Positions 22,223 through 31,250 of a stretch of DNA of 41,980 bases are shown in pieces. A model generated the notes under the pieces. It did not search any database. It saw only the letters and a list, made by a program, of their open reading frames with translations, and was not told where the DNA came from. This DNA is from Nostoc sp. T09 (GTDB taxonomy: Bacteria; Cyanobacteriota; Cyanobacteriia; Cyanobacteriales; Nostocaceae): positions 1 through 41,980 of the forward strand of contig NZ_MTAV01000017.1 of assembly GCF_002154695.1 (NCBI RefSeq), given 5' to 3'. The stretch's first letter is position 1. Every line of letters starts with the position of its first letter. The translations under genes and the position numbers were made by a program.

Positions 22223-24928
22223 AGTCACAAAGCGTTGGTCGTCTCTAATCTTGTCGAAATCAGCGTCAGTTTTTGCGATCTGGCGACATTCATTAGGATG
22301 AAGTTTGATAACTTGTTGCAAGTTCTCAATTGCTAAATCCGCATTTCCTAGTAACCCATAACAGCAAGCCTTGTTGTACCAGGCTTCGTGTTTGTCGGGT
22401 TTAATTGCTAAAGCTTGGTCGTAAGATGCGATCGCATCATGGTATCGGTGTAAGCATGTTAGTGCTAATCCTCGGTTATTCCAGGCTTCGTGTTTGTCGG
22501 GTTTAATTGCTAAAGCTTGGTCGTAGGATGCGATCGCATCTTTATAATTTCCTAAGTTACGTAAAGCATTACCCCGGTTGTACCAAGCTTCGTGTTTGTC
22601 TGGTTTAATTAATAAAGCTTGGTCATAAGATTTGATCGCGTCTTCATATTTTCCTAAATTAAACAGAGCATTGCCCCGATTTTTCCAAGCTTTATCTTTG
22701 TCGGGTTGAATTAATAAAGCTTGGTCGTAGGATGCGATCGCTTCTTCATATCTGCCTAAATTAAACAGGGCATTACCTCGATTATTCCAAGCTTCATCTT
22801 TGTTGGATTTGATTGTAAGTGCTTGGTCATAGGATTTTACCGCATCCTCATACCTTTCTAAATGCAACAGTGTATTGCCGCGATTGTACCAAGCTTCGTG
22901 TTTATCAGGTTTGATTGTAAGTGCCTGTTCGTAGGATTTTACCGCATCCTCATACCTTCCTAAATCACCGAGAGCATGTCCTCGGTTATACCAAACTTCA
23001 TCGTCGGGTTGAATAACGAGTGCTTTGTCATAAGATGCGATCGCAGCTTCTAATTTACCTAAGTTCTTGAGGCAATTACCGCGACTGTACCAGCTGTAAT
23101 TGTCTTGAGGTTGAATAGCGAGTGCTTGATTGTAAGAATCCACCGCCTCTGCAAATTGCCCTAAGTTCCGCAAGGTATTACCCCGGTTAACCCAACCTTG
23201 ATGTAAGTTAGGAATAATTGCCAGCGCTTGATTATAAGATGACAACGCTTCTTCATGTCTTCCTAAATTCCGCAGCGCAATTCCTCGGTTATTCCAAGCT
23301 TGATGTAAGTCTGGTTTTAAAGCCACTGCTTTGTCGTAAGATGCGATCGCTTGTTCGTGTTGCCCATCTTCATCGAGGACATTACCTCGGTAATACCAAG
23401 CTAAGTAGTCATCTGGTTTAATTTCTAGGACTTTGTCATAGGATGTGATCGCGTCTGCAAAACGTGCTAATTTACTCAGGACAATACCCCGATTGCCCCA
23501 AGCTGGGTAATAATTGGGTTGAATTTCTATTGTTTTATCCCAGCAAGCAATAGCTTCTGGATAATAATTTGCTAGCGCCATCTCTACACCAAAATTTAGC
23601 AGTAGGCGCTGCATTTGTTTCGGGTGTCGCTTTGCCAGTTTTAATATCAATTTGGTAAAAGGCAAAAGATATTCTTTAGCTTCTACGTGTTTACCTCTAG
23701 CCTCTATTTGCCCATCTCGAGGTGTCAGAATACGTTCAGCATGAATGAGAAAGTCAAGCGCAGTGTTAATTTGGCAACGATACCACAGCTGCTGCCAACA
23801 ATTCCCACCTGCCAACATTTGTGCTGTCGCCTCTACAATGAAAAGTTCCAGTGGAATATCGAATTGCCGCAGCAAGTCTACCGCATCGTAAATATACTGA
23901 CTAGCAGGGTGTCGCTGTACTGACTCTTGGTAGCGATTTTCCCAAGTTTTTCCCAAACTCTCCCGGTAAGTGTTGGAATTTAAAGGCAAACCATCGTGGC
24001 GAAGACGTTGGAGATTTTCCACCACATTTCTAAAGGTGGCATCATTGCGCCTTGCGAGTTCAGAATACTGTTCTGGCTGAGTAGGAATTTTTGTTTTAGG
24101 GACAGTTGCTTCAAACACCTCAACAATTGCCTGATCCTCTGGTTGTGGCAATTCATAAATTTGAAATTGCTGCCACAACTTGGGATATTTTTCCCATTGC
24201 AGTTTTTCCCAGGCGTTGGCTTCTCCCGGAAAGTCTGGTTGCTTTTCATTACGTGCTGTAGCAATGACGCGGATTTCTGCTTTACCGCAGAATGACTCGT
24301 ATCTAGTTAATGTATCTAGCAGTCTTTGTTGTAAAGGAACTGTAAATCTTTCTGCTAGACTTTTTTCCGCTTCCGGAGAGATTTCCTCATGGCTGCGGTG
24401 CATTTTCTGATTGAGGTCATCCAAGAAAAACAGTAACTTGCGATCGCCACCAATTATTCTTGGCAAACGTGCTGGTACATCCAGCCATTCATTCGGCTTG
24501 AGATAAAGCACCGTCCAGCCTGTTTGGTTGAGATGCTTAGCTACTTCAGCGGCTTCCCGTGTTTTTCCGAGTCCATTCCGTCCGACAATTAACACCCAGC
24601 GGCGTTCTTCAAGCAGTTGCTGTAATTCTTGGCGGATGCTACGATTCACCACCCGCCTTTGATAGGATATATTGCGGTCTGCCAAGGGATCTTTGTCATC
24701 CCCACCTAGAATTCGCTGCATCAAATCTGGACTTTGAGGCTTAATCACCACAAACGCAAAAGTTTCTGGGGGAATGCGCCGTTGGCGTTGTCGCCACATC
24801 AGCCACCAGAAGAAACTGACAACAGCAGGTAAAATAGTAGGCAACCCGCCTGAGAGCAGGTTGTCAATAAATTCCTTGTTGTCTGCATAAAAGTTGAGCA
24901 TTGGCTCGAGAATGTCAAATCTCTCCAC
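22208..24928 (-). CDS. Membrane-anchored P-loop NTPase with 13 tetratricopeptide repeats
   Basis: 906 residues. The frame starts with GTG 24928; ATG 24901 (MLNFYADN) is a possible alternative. One transmembrane helix (about 27-45) is followed by a basic stretch and a P-loop IVGRNGLGKT (about 114-123), with Walker B LLFFLDDLNQ (165-174) and an IRVIATARNEK sensor-like strand. This is the layout of STAND/AAA-type switch NTPases. A helical middle part follows. From about 450 to 890 thirteen ~34-residue TPRs run (YNRGNALRNLGRYEDAIASY type); units 7-12 are nearly identical, one unit is a residue short. The tail is DADFDKIRDDQRF. Such proteins act as signalling or immune sensors or scaffolds; the exact job is unknown. 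Confidence 0.85.
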   Translation of the reverse strand: MERFDILEPMLNFYADNKEFIDNLLSGGLPTILPAVVSFFWWLMWRQRQRRIPPETFAFVVIKPQSPDLMQRILGGDDKDPLADRNISYQRRVVNRSIRQELQQLLEERRWVLIVGRNGLGKTREAAEVAKHLNQTGWTVLYLKPNEWLDVPARLPRIIGGDRKLLFFLDDLNQKMHRSHEEISPEAEKSLAERFTVPLQQRLLDTLTRYESFCGKAEIRVIATARNEKQPDFPGEANAWEKLQWEKYPKLWQQFQIYELPQPEDQAIVEVFEATVPKTKIPTQPEQYSELARRNDATFRNVVENLQRLRHDGLPLNSNTYRESLGKTWENRYQESVQRHPASQYIYDAVDLLRQFDIPLELFIVEATAQMLAGGNCWQQLWYRCQINTALDFLIHAERILTPRDGQIEARGKHVEAKEYLLPFTKLILKLAKRHPKQMQRLLLNFGVEMALANYYPEAIACWDKTIEIQPNYYPAWGNRGIVLSKLARFADAITSYDKVLEIKPDDYLAWYYRGNVLDEDGQHEQAIASYDKAVALKPDLHQAWNNRGIALRNLGRHEEALSSYNQALAIIPNLHQGWVNRGNTLRNLGQFAEAVDSYNQALAIQPQDNYSWYSRGNCLKNLGKLEAAIASYDKALVIQPDDEVWYNRGHALGDLGRYEDAVKSYEQALTIKPDKHEAWYNRGNTLLHLERYEDAVKSYDQALTIKSNKDEAWNNRGNALFNLGRYEEAIASYDQALLIQPDKDKAWKNRGNALFNLGKYEDAIKSYDQALLIKPDKHEAWYNRGNALRNLGNYKDAIASYDQALAIKPDKHEAWNNRGLALTCLHRYHDAIASYDQALAIKPDKHEAWYNKACCYGLLGNADLAIENLQQVIKLHPNECRQIAKTDADFDKIRDDQRFVTLIFQ

Positions 24929-25008
24929 TTTGTTCTGGGTAGTCTATTAGGGACTAGGGACAAGGAGAATCAAATAATGACCAATGACAAATGACCCTTG
25001 ACGCTTGA

Positions 25009-25551
25009 TTAATTTGCAATCAACTCCACTGCATCTTTTCCATCCCAATCTTGTAAGTAAACTCTGACAATCTCCTCTTTGGCGGTGGGCAGCTGCTTAC
25101 CAATAAAATCAGGATGAATTGGCAACTCACGATGACCTCTGTCTACCAAAACAGCTAAACGAATTACCTCTGGTCTACCGTACTCGTTGACTGCATTCAA
25201 AGCAGCACGAATAGTCCTACCTTTAAAAATGACATCATCCACGAGGACAACTGTTTTCCCTGTAAGGTCAAAAGGGATATCAGTTTTGGCTGGAGTCCGT
25301 AACCCAATTTGATCTAGATCATCCCGGTAAAATGTAATATCCAATGCTCCCACCGCTACAGGTACACCTTCCAATGTCTCAATCTGACGTGCCAATAATT
25401 CGGCTAACAACGCGCCTCTAGTATAAATACCTAGTAAAACTAGTTGAGATAAATCACGTGTCCTCTCCACAATCTGAGAAGCAAGACGAGTTACAGTACG
25501 ACGAAGTTCTTCCGATGAGAGAATTTCAACCACTTTGACAGACATAGTCAT
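25009..25551 (-). CDS. pyrR: Bifunctional PyrR: pyrimidine attenuator / uracil phosphoribosyltransferase
   Basis: 180 residues from ATG 25551 (a second ATG two codons later is possible). The PRPP-binding motif [19 protein letters not shown] (100-118) and the flanking [22 protein letters not shown] and [15 protein letters not shown] are typical of PyrR. It senses UMP/UTP in the cytosol and can make UMP from uracil and PRPP; in Bacillus it controls attenuation of the pyr operon. Here no pyr genes or attenuators are adjacent, so its target is elsewhere. A short gap with ATGACCAATGAC-type heptamers separates it from the TPR gene. Confidence 0.93.
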   Translation of the reverse strand: MTMSVKVVEILSSEELRRTVTRLASQIVERTRDLSQLVLLGIYTRGALLAELLARQIETLEGVPVAVGALDITFYRDDLDQIGLRTPAKTDIPFDLTGKTVVLVDDVIFKGRTIRAALNAVNEYGRPEVIRLAVLVDRGHRELPIHPDFIGKQLPTAKEEIVRVYLQDWDGKDAVELIAN

Positions 25552-25691
25552 AGACCGATACCCCTGAGTAATGTATGATACCAGACATTAGAGGCGGCGA
25601 GGAGATGAGGAAGCAGAGGGGACAAACAATTCAAAATTCAAGATGATGACAAATGAGTCTTGACTCTTGACTAATACCCCATGCCCAATGA

Positions 25692-25764
25692 CACCAGTTG
25701 CTACCCTGCGGCAACGCTTTGCAAACGCGTCTACAAGTCTGGCGACCGAACGCACTGGCTCCCC
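25692..25764 (+). repeat. Dispersed CACTTGC...AGTGGCTCC repeat (copy 2)
   Basis: Begins CACCAGTTGCTACCCTGCGG and ends GCACTGGCTCCCC. It is longer than copy 1 by an internal insertion and belongs to the same family as 14922-14972 and 28049-28173. Confidence 0.6.
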
Positions 25765-25782
25765 AATGCCTTATATTCATCA

Positions 25783-26751
25783 TTACCTGTTTAGGAGTAT
25801 TAAGAATATAGCGATCGCTACCCCTAGCCAAAGTAAAAAACAATATCTAGTTAATTGCAACGCAGACTGAATGCTCACAGGGGTGATGGGATAAATGTCA
25901 TCTCCCAGCAGCGGTTTTTGTTTAGCTATGCCCCGATACCAATTTGTACCACCCATCTGCACACCCAAGATTGCAGCATAAGCGCACTCACTCCAGCCAG
26001 AATTAGGACTTGGATCAGCAACAGCATCTCGGCAACAAATACGCCAAACATCAAGGGGTTTACCTGATAACAATGCCAGCGTCATTACTGTTAACCGACA
26101 AGGCAGCCATGTTAGGTAATCTTCTAACCTTGCACTAAACCACCCCAAATAAGTATAGGGTGCTTCCCGATAGCCCACCATTGAATCTAGAGTACTACTG
26201 GCTTTATATGCTAAAGCTAGCGGCACAACTCCTACAAATGGAATAAATCCTCCCACAATTGCATAAAACAGAGGAGCCATCACTCCATCGGTGGCATTCT
26301 CCGTTACAGTTTCTAAAATGGCTCGCAAGATTTCTGATTCGGAAAGGGTTTTGGTATCGCGACCAACGTAATGGCTTAGAGTATCGCGAGCCTCTGTTAA
26401 GTTTCCTGCTGTTAAAGGTTTTAACACAGTAACCGCTGCTGTTCTCAAACTTCTGCCAGCAAAACAACTAGCTAAGAGAATGCTTTCTAGGACAATTGCA
26501 AATAGCGGATGCAGCCATCTAGCACTTTCAATTATTAACCAGCCAACGAGTCCACTACCAATTACCAAGATGATGCCTAGAACAATTCCAGCTATTCTTT
26601 GGATTAGAGAATTATGACAGTATTTCAGAGACAGTTTGGTCAACTGAGAAATTCCCCATCCCATAATTTGTACTGGATGAGGCCAACCCCAGGGATCGCC
26701 AATTAAGTAATCTAAAAGTGCGGCAATGATTAAAACAACAGCTGATGTCAT
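25783..26751 (-). CDS. cobD: Adenosylcobinamide-phosphate synthase, CobD/CbiB
   Basis: 322 residues, ATG 26751, an integral membrane protein with about five helices. Signatures: LLDYLIGDPWGWPHPVQIMG (13-32), RDTKTLSESEILRAILETVTEN, DGVMAPLFYAIVGGF, and DPSPNSGWSECAYAAILGVQ. This enzyme attaches aminopropanol (phosphate) to cobyric acid in the corrin pathway, giving adenosylcobinamide. No other cob genes are in the window. The C-terminus runs into the repeat-rich gap at 25552-25782. The next upstream gene (Rrf2) ends 32 bp away on the same strand. Confidence 0.92.
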   Translation of the reverse strand: MTSAVVLIIAALLDYLIGDPWGWPHPVQIMGWGISQLTKLSLKYCHNSLIQRIAGIVLGIILVIGSGLVGWLIIESARWLHPLFAIVLESILLASCFAGRSLRTAAVTVLKPLTAGNLTEARDTLSHYVGRDTKTLSESEILRAILETVTENATDGVMAPLFYAIVGGFIPFVGVVPLALAYKASSTLDSMVGYREAPYTYLGWFSARLEDYLTWLPCRLTVMTLALLSGKPLDVWRICCRDAVADPSPNSGWSECAYAAILGVQMGGTNWYRGIAKQKPLLGDDIYPITPVSIQSALQLTRYCFLLWLGVAIAIFLILLNR

Positions 26752-26783
26752 TTGTCCTTTGTATGATTACCATTGACCAATGA

Positions 26784-27227
26784 CTAAACAACAAAATTAG
26801 CTTCTTCTCCTAGTGAAGCCTGCCAACTCCGAGCATCGTAATAGAGATCGGCCAGGGTAATACTATATATAGCTTCTTTCAGCTTTTGGTTAAGTCTCTG
26901 CCAAAGTGTAAATGTTACCCAATCTTCAGCTTGTGCTGATGTTGGGGTGTGGTGGGGCAAATAAGTAATCGTTTCTCCTACTGACTCTAAAATTTGTCCT
27001 ATAGAGATTTTTACAGGTTCTCTTGCCAATTGATATCCACCAACGCTGCCACGAATTGATTTCACTAACCCAGCACGACGCATTTCTATTAATAATTTTT
27101 CTAAGTAAGGAGCAGGGATATCTTGGCGTTTGGCAATTGCTCTCACAGATACAGGACCATAATCTGGCTGTAAGCTTAAATCAAGCAAAGCCTTAACACT
27201 GTAGTGTCCTCTCGTTGTTAGTTTCAT
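26784..27227 (-). CDS. Rrf2-family transcriptional regulator
   Basis: The frame opens at 27260, but ATG 27227 (MKLTTRGHYSVKALLDLS) matches the usual Rrf2 start, giving 147 residues. The winged-helix DNA-binding part is clear: SVRAIAKRQDIPAPYLEKLL (about 39-58) and GSVGGYQLAREPVKISIGQIL. The region after 90 has no cysteines, so it lacks the Fe-S cluster ligands of IscR/NsrR and probably senses something else or acts as a cluster-free repressor. No isc/suf genes are adjacent; cobD lies downstream on the same strand with a 32-bp gap. Confidence 0.88.
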   Translation of the reverse strand: MKLTTRGHYSVKALLDLSLQPDYGPVSVRAIAKRQDIPAPYLEKLLIEMRRAGLVKSIRGSVGGYQLAREPVKISIGQILESVGETITYLPHHTPTSAQAEDWVTFTLWQRLNQKLKEAIYSITLADLYYDARSWQASLGEEANFVV

Positions 27228-27411
27228 TCTCAGCAGCTTTGTTGTTGAGTCAATATTCAATGGTCAATGGTCAAAGAACTTTGGATATTGGAGCTTGACT
27301 AAGGATCAGTTTTGCTTATCATTCTGTACCCCAATTATCCTCATTGGTAGGTAGACAACCTTGTTAGCGCTACTTTAGAAAACTTAAACAAGTATAGTCT
27401 AGCAGTAATTC

Positions 27412-27430
27412 ATAACCTATATATAGTTAT
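27412..27430. promoter_or_regulatory. Near-palindrome upstream of calA
   Basis: ATAACCTATATATAGTTAT is almost self-complementary and lies about 190 bp upstream of calA, in the 393-bp divergent gap between Rrf2 and calA. It could be an operator for either gene. No direct evidence. The rest of the gap holds two copies of a CAATGGT heptamer (27258-27275) and A+T-rich DNA. Confidence 0.25.
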
Positions 27431-27620
27431 CAGTATTGCCAGCATTCTACAAAATAGATTCTCTTGACAATATTAGAAATCAAGTAACAATTCTGCTGAT
27501 GAATGTAATATACTTGGCAAGGCTGAAATAAAAACTAAAGGATTCTGTTCCTACTAGCTCAATGTCAGCTAAAATAAAATCGATTCAAACACTTCAAACA
27601 TTCGTTTTCGACCTAAGTTG

Positions 27621-28034
27621 ATGCCTAAACAGAAAAAAATTGAACCCCTAGTCGGTGAAGAACTGCTCAAAAAAGTCAAAGAGCTAGAGAACGAGAGCAA
27701 AGAAGACAAAGCCAAAAAGTGCGGTTACTATACCGTTACCAAAAATGGTATAGAGCGCGTCAATATGATGAAGTTCTTAAACGCCCTGATTGATGCTGAA
27801 GGCATTCAATTGGATAGCACACCTAGTGCTAATGGGCGTGGTGGACGGAGTGCAAGCTATAGAATTAGTGTGCAATCGAACGGCAACTTGCTGATAGGTT
27901 CGGCTTATACAAAACAGATGAATCTCAAACCTGGAGATGAGTTTCTCATCACTTTAGGTAAAAAGCACATTCGTCTCAGACAGGTAGATCCAGAAGATAG
28001 AGAAGATGCTGAGGCTATAGAAGCTACTGCTTAA
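27621..28034 (+). CDS. calA: Cyanobacterial AbrB-like regulator CalA (cyAbrB1)
   Basis: The frame has an upstream TTG, but ATG 27621 (MPKQKKIEPLVGEELLKK) matches the known start of the family, giving 137 residues. It is basic and acidic by turns: KECG-type KCGYYTVTKNGIERVNMMKFL, then GRGGRSASYRISVQSNGNLLIG leading into the AbrB-like swapped-hairpin DNA-binding part near the C-terminus (MNLKPGDEFLITLGKKHIRL). Anabaena CalA binds promoters of hypC, sodB and ftsZ genes and is essential; this protein reads as its orthologue. Divergent from the Rrf2 gene. Confidence 0.9.
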   Translation: MPKQKKIEPLVGEELLKKVKELENESKEDKAKKCGYYTVTKNGIERVNMMKFLNALIDAEGIQLDSTPSANGRGGRSASYRISVQSNGNLLIGSAYTKQMNLKPGDEFLITLGKKHIRLRQVDPEDREDAEAIEATA

Positions 28035-28048
28035 TAATATAGTCAAGA

Positions 28049-28173
28049 GGAGCCAGCGCCGTGGTAAGGCAGTCCGGTCTTGGGGGTTTTCCCCGGAAGG
28101 AACTGCCGAAAGGGCTTCCCGACTTGAGGAGCCACTGCGTTGGACGGGTTTCCCGGCTTGAAGCAAGTGGCGT
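28049..28173. repeat. GC-rich interspersed repeat (copy 3, extended)
   Basis: Contains GGAGCCAGCGCCGTGG, a hairpin-prone GGGGGTTTTCCCC block, and GAGGAGCCACTGCG...AAGCAAGTGGCG (28126-28172), which is the inverse of the repeats at 14922 and 25692. It lies in the 3' gap between calA and the convergent ClC gene and may contribute to termination. Short ORFs here are artefacts of the repeat. Confidence 0.65.
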
Positions 28174-28245
28174 GCGACTGGCGTTCAACAGTCCAAAGTC
28201 AAGAGTCCAAATAATGATCATTGACCATAGACTATTGGCTATTGA

Positions 28246-30150
28246 TTAATGATTAGTGACCACATCTGTTATGGCTCGTGCTGATAAATACTGGTGAATC
28301 GCTTGATGTGTTACCGCTAAACTGCACGTTAATGCAATTTGCTCCTTTTCGAGTAGACCTAAAATGCGCTCATGGTTGTCTCTTGCTACTACTGGTAACT
28401 GATGCAAACCTCGGAGCGCCATACGGTCTAATGCTTCAGATAAAGGTTCATCCCTCCAAGCATAAAGAATTTCAGTAGTACAGATATCTAGGAGAGTTTG
28501 ACTGGATAAATTACTCTGGATTTCGGTTGGCAAATCCTGATAATTTTGCCCAATGCGAAGTGTGCGGTTAATATCATCTAAAGAAATAATCCCTACTAAT
28601 TTCTCGGCTTCATTAATTACTAAAGCACTATGGCAGCGATCGCGGAGCATTTCCTTAGCTGCTTCTAATACCCCAAGCGTTGTCGGCAATTTTTTCGGAC
28701 AACTGAGCATTGCATCTTCTACTAAAATTTCCTGCAACATCTCTGTCTTCTCATCTTTCAATTCCGAGAGTCCAATCTGTTGAAGATTAGAATTAGAGTT
28801 AAAATTTGGCTTGATTCGCTCTATCAACCAGACACTCAAACCTACCGCCGCCATTAAAGGTAAAACGATGCGGTAGTCACGGGTTAATTCAAACAGCATT
28901 AAAATTGCGGTTAACGGTGCTCTAACACTAGCAGCCAAAACTGCTGCCATTCCTACCATTGCATAAGCTGGAGGAGCAGCCATCTGTGCGCCAATTGCCG
29001 GAGCAATTAAACCCACAATTTTCGCGTAAGCTGAGCCAAAAGAAGCGCCCAAAAACATTGCTGGTGCAAACAAACCGCCTACGAAACCACTACCAGTACT
29101 AATTGCTGTCATCAGCAGTTTCGCTATCAGCAGTACAACTAGCAAGGGTAGGGAAAATTCCACATCTTGAAGCATCGCTTGTACAGTGCCATAACCAATG
29201 CCCAAGATTTGCGGGTAATACAAAGCTACAGCACCAACGATGACACCGCCAATAATTGGATGGATGTGCCTGGGAATTCTGCCCAAAAATGCAAACATGG
29301 GAACCTGTCCCGCAAAGCAAGCTTTGGCTAACCGAATTGATTCTTTATAAGCCAGAGAAACTAAACTTGCCCCCAAGCCTAAGCCCAGATAAATTGGCAA
29401 TTCTAAAGGGCTGCGAACTTGATAAACAGGTAAAGCAAAAGCAGGTTGTGCTCCCAAACCAATTTGCGCAATTAACGCAGCTACCACTGCTGCTAACAGC
29501 ACCACACTCACGGCAGAGGTAGCAAACGAAGTAGCTCCCATCACCACCTCTAGAGCAAAAAACACTCCAGCGATGGGAGCATTAAAGCCTGCTGCTAATC
29601 CCGCCGCCGCACCAGCACCCAAAAGCAAACGCTTTTGCTCTTGAGACACTTGCAGCACCAAAGACAATAACATGCCAAAATTGGCACCAATTTCTACACT
29701 TGGCCCTTCTGGCCCCAAAGAAGCACCACTCCCCAAAGACACAGATGCTGCCAACATCTTAGTCACTGGGCGTAGTGGTTGCTTAATTTCTTTTCCTTGA
29801 GAAGCCGCAATCAGAGATGAAAGTCCAGGGCCAAAGTCTTGCGTGCGCCAGCGCATCAATCCGACAATTAAGCCGCCAAGAATGGGAACGCAGGCTAAAG
29901 TCCATGCACCCCAAGCACCAATAATGCCCATCAAATCTTCCAGCATTAGGTCGTGAATCAGCTGGATCAAATAATGAAAGGTAACTACACCCATACCTGT
30001 ACCGCCGCCAATTAATATGGCTAAAAGCAGCACAACGGTTTCTAAGGATGGTTGAAAACGGTTAATTAAGCGGGCTAAACGAGTGGAAAGAGAAGGAAAA
30101 GCAGGTGGTTCCGTCACCTTCCTCAGTTCCGTGGGAGGCAAGAGAGTCAT
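28246..30150 (-). CDS. ClC-family anion channel/transporter with tandem CBS domains
   Basis: 634 residues, ATG 30150. Ten or more hydrophobic helices carry ClC motifs: FGPGLSS (106-112, place of GSGIP), SLGPEGPSVEIG with the gating glutamate E148, AGFNAPIAGVFFALEVV (188-203) and GSGFVGGLFAPAMFLG. Beyond the membrane part (about 1-460) two CBS domains follow (about 470-620; AMLSCPKKLPTTLGVLEAAK and GLHQLPVVARDNHERILG). Compared with E. coli ClC-ec1 the proton glutamate E203 is replaced by Val202, and S107 by Pro108. That suggests a channel-like, perhaps nitrate-favouring, variant (inference). Single gene. Confidence 0.9.
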   Translation of the reverse strand: MTLLPPTELRKVTEPPAFPSLSTRLARLINRFQPSLETVVLLLAILIGGGTGMGVVTFHYLIQLIHDLMLEDLMGIIGAWGAWTLACVPILGGLIVGLMRWRTQDFGPGLSSLIAASQGKEIKQPLRPVTKMLAASVSLGSGASLGPEGPSVEIGANFGMLLSLVLQVSQEQKRLLLGAGAAAGLAAGFNAPIAGVFFALEVVMGATSFATSAVSVVLLAAVVAALIAQIGLGAQPAFALPVYQVRSPLELPIYLGLGLGASLVSLAYKESIRLAKACFAGQVPMFAFLGRIPRHIHPIIGGVIVGAVALYYPQILGIGYGTVQAMLQDVEFSLPLLVVLLIAKLLMTAISTGSGFVGGLFAPAMFLGASFGSAYAKIVGLIAPAIGAQMAAPPAYAMVGMAAVLAASVRAPLTAILMLFELTRDYRIVLPLMAAVGLSVWLIERIKPNFNSNSNLQQIGLSELKDEKTEMLQEILVEDAMLSCPKKLPTTLGVLEAAKEMLRDRCHSALVINEAEKLVGIISLDDINRTLRIGQNYQDLPTEIQSNLSSQTLLDICTTEILYAWRDEPLSEALDRMALRGLHQLPVVARDNHERILGLLEKEQIALTCSLAVTHQAIHQYLSARAITDVVTNH

Positions 30151-30632
30151 TGAGAGGCGAGGTAAATGTAAGAAAAAATTTAAATTTTTATCTGTTACTT
30201 CTCATTGTGAGCCATTATTTAGCAACCAGACAAGTATGCTTGATTGGCAGAATTTACAAAGTTTTAGTTAAAAAAAATTCCACTGTGCAAAATTTTCATG
30301 GAGAGAATGGTTAAATGGGAGAGAATTATTATAGTTAGTGGTCAACAAGCAGTGGTAAAGTGCAAGTCAGTATGAACTCCGACGTTTTTGAGACAATATA
30401 GTATATGTAGGCTTGGTGGTTGCACCAAAGACCAACAGCAACGGGGAGTCATTCTGCGCTAAATCTAGCTATACTCGTGTTGCGGTCATTAAACTAAGGT
30501 TATCCACCAGAAGACTGTATGTGTAATTAAAACTGAAGCTAGACCACACAGGTGAGTCTACTAAGTGTTGAGTGGGTATTTACTATAACTATTCTTTATA
30601 GAGCGAATCAAGGGACTAGGCGGATCAGGTAA
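30151..30632. other. 482-bp divergent intergenic region
   Basis: Between the ClC gene (minus) and the zinc-ribbon gene (plus). No convincing ORF, RNA gene or repeat was seen. It presumably holds both promoters. TTTACTATAACTATTCTTTATAG near 30580 is the most promoter-like A+T block. Confidence 0.35.
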
Positions 30633-31010
30633 ATGAATATACACACCTTTGATAATCATTATGTTACTTGCCCAATTTGCCAAAAAAATGCTACGCCAAA
30701 ACCACTAAAGACGTGCATTGGTTTGTTTAGTTGTCCATATTGCCAAGAAAAACTTGTGGTTTGTCAAAGCGGTCATTATGTCCGCGATCCATTTACTCTT
30801 AAACAGGTGATGGTTTCTTCGGCACTACGTCGTCAAAGCAGTCCTCTAGCTAGGATTATACGAGATTTTGTATTCCTGAAGCGTCCTGTGATAGCTCTGG
30901 CTATGGGAAGTGTAATGATTATGAGTATGATTGCACTGACCCAGCAGAATACAAGCTCTGAACAACAAATAAGTCCTCAAGCAGAAAAAATAGATAAAAA
31001 AAATCAGTAA
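30633..31010 (+). CDS. Small zinc-ribbon protein with one membrane helix
   Basis: 125 residues from ATG 30633. The N-terminal ~45 residues have paired cysteines: CPIC (C13, C16), a lone C28 and CPYC (C34, C37), the layout of a zinc ribbon. A basic region leads to one transmembrane helix (about 87-105, PVIALAMGSVMIMSMIAL) and a polar Gln/Lys-rich tail. It resembles in style the zinc-ribbon membrane protein at 21851-22222, but with the ribbon before the helix. Function unknown; no neighbours in operon distance. Confidence 0.7.
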   Translation: MNIHTFDNHYVTCPICQKNATPKPLKTCIGLFSCPYCQEKLVVCQSGHYVRDPFTLKQVMVSSALRRQSSPLARIIRDFVFLKRPVIALAMGSVMIMSMIALTQQNTSSEQQISPQAEKIDKKNQ

Positions 31011-31082
31011 GCGTATTTATTGAAATAGTTTATATTATTAAATACTTTTAGTTAGTACTTAATTAAGTATAATATTAATCAC

Positions 31083-31115
31083 ACCGTATACTAACCCAAT
31101 TTGGAAGTATACGGT
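31083..31115. repeat. Inverted repeat 3' of the zinc-ribbon gene
   Basis: ACCGTATACT (31083-31092) and AGTATACGGT (31106-31115) pair perfectly across 13 nt. There is no T tract; it could be an RNA processing hairpin or a protein-binding site. Confidence 0.4.
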
Positions 31116-31250
31116 ATAACTTTTAGACACTTCCTATGCATAGAACTCAGGGGATTCTTGGTTCATAGTCCAATAGTCACCTTGTAGGATTGCTGATTCT
31201 GAGTATAATTTTATGCAATTGTTTTAATATACGCTTTGTGCAGTATAAAA

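Noticed and set aside
25552-25782. Small frames between pyrR and cobD
   Set aside because: Repeat-derived (copy 2 of the AGTGGCTCC family) or antisense to cobD.
28024-28249. Short frames in the GC-rich repeat after calA
   Set aside because: They are products of the repeat sequence and match no protein pattern.
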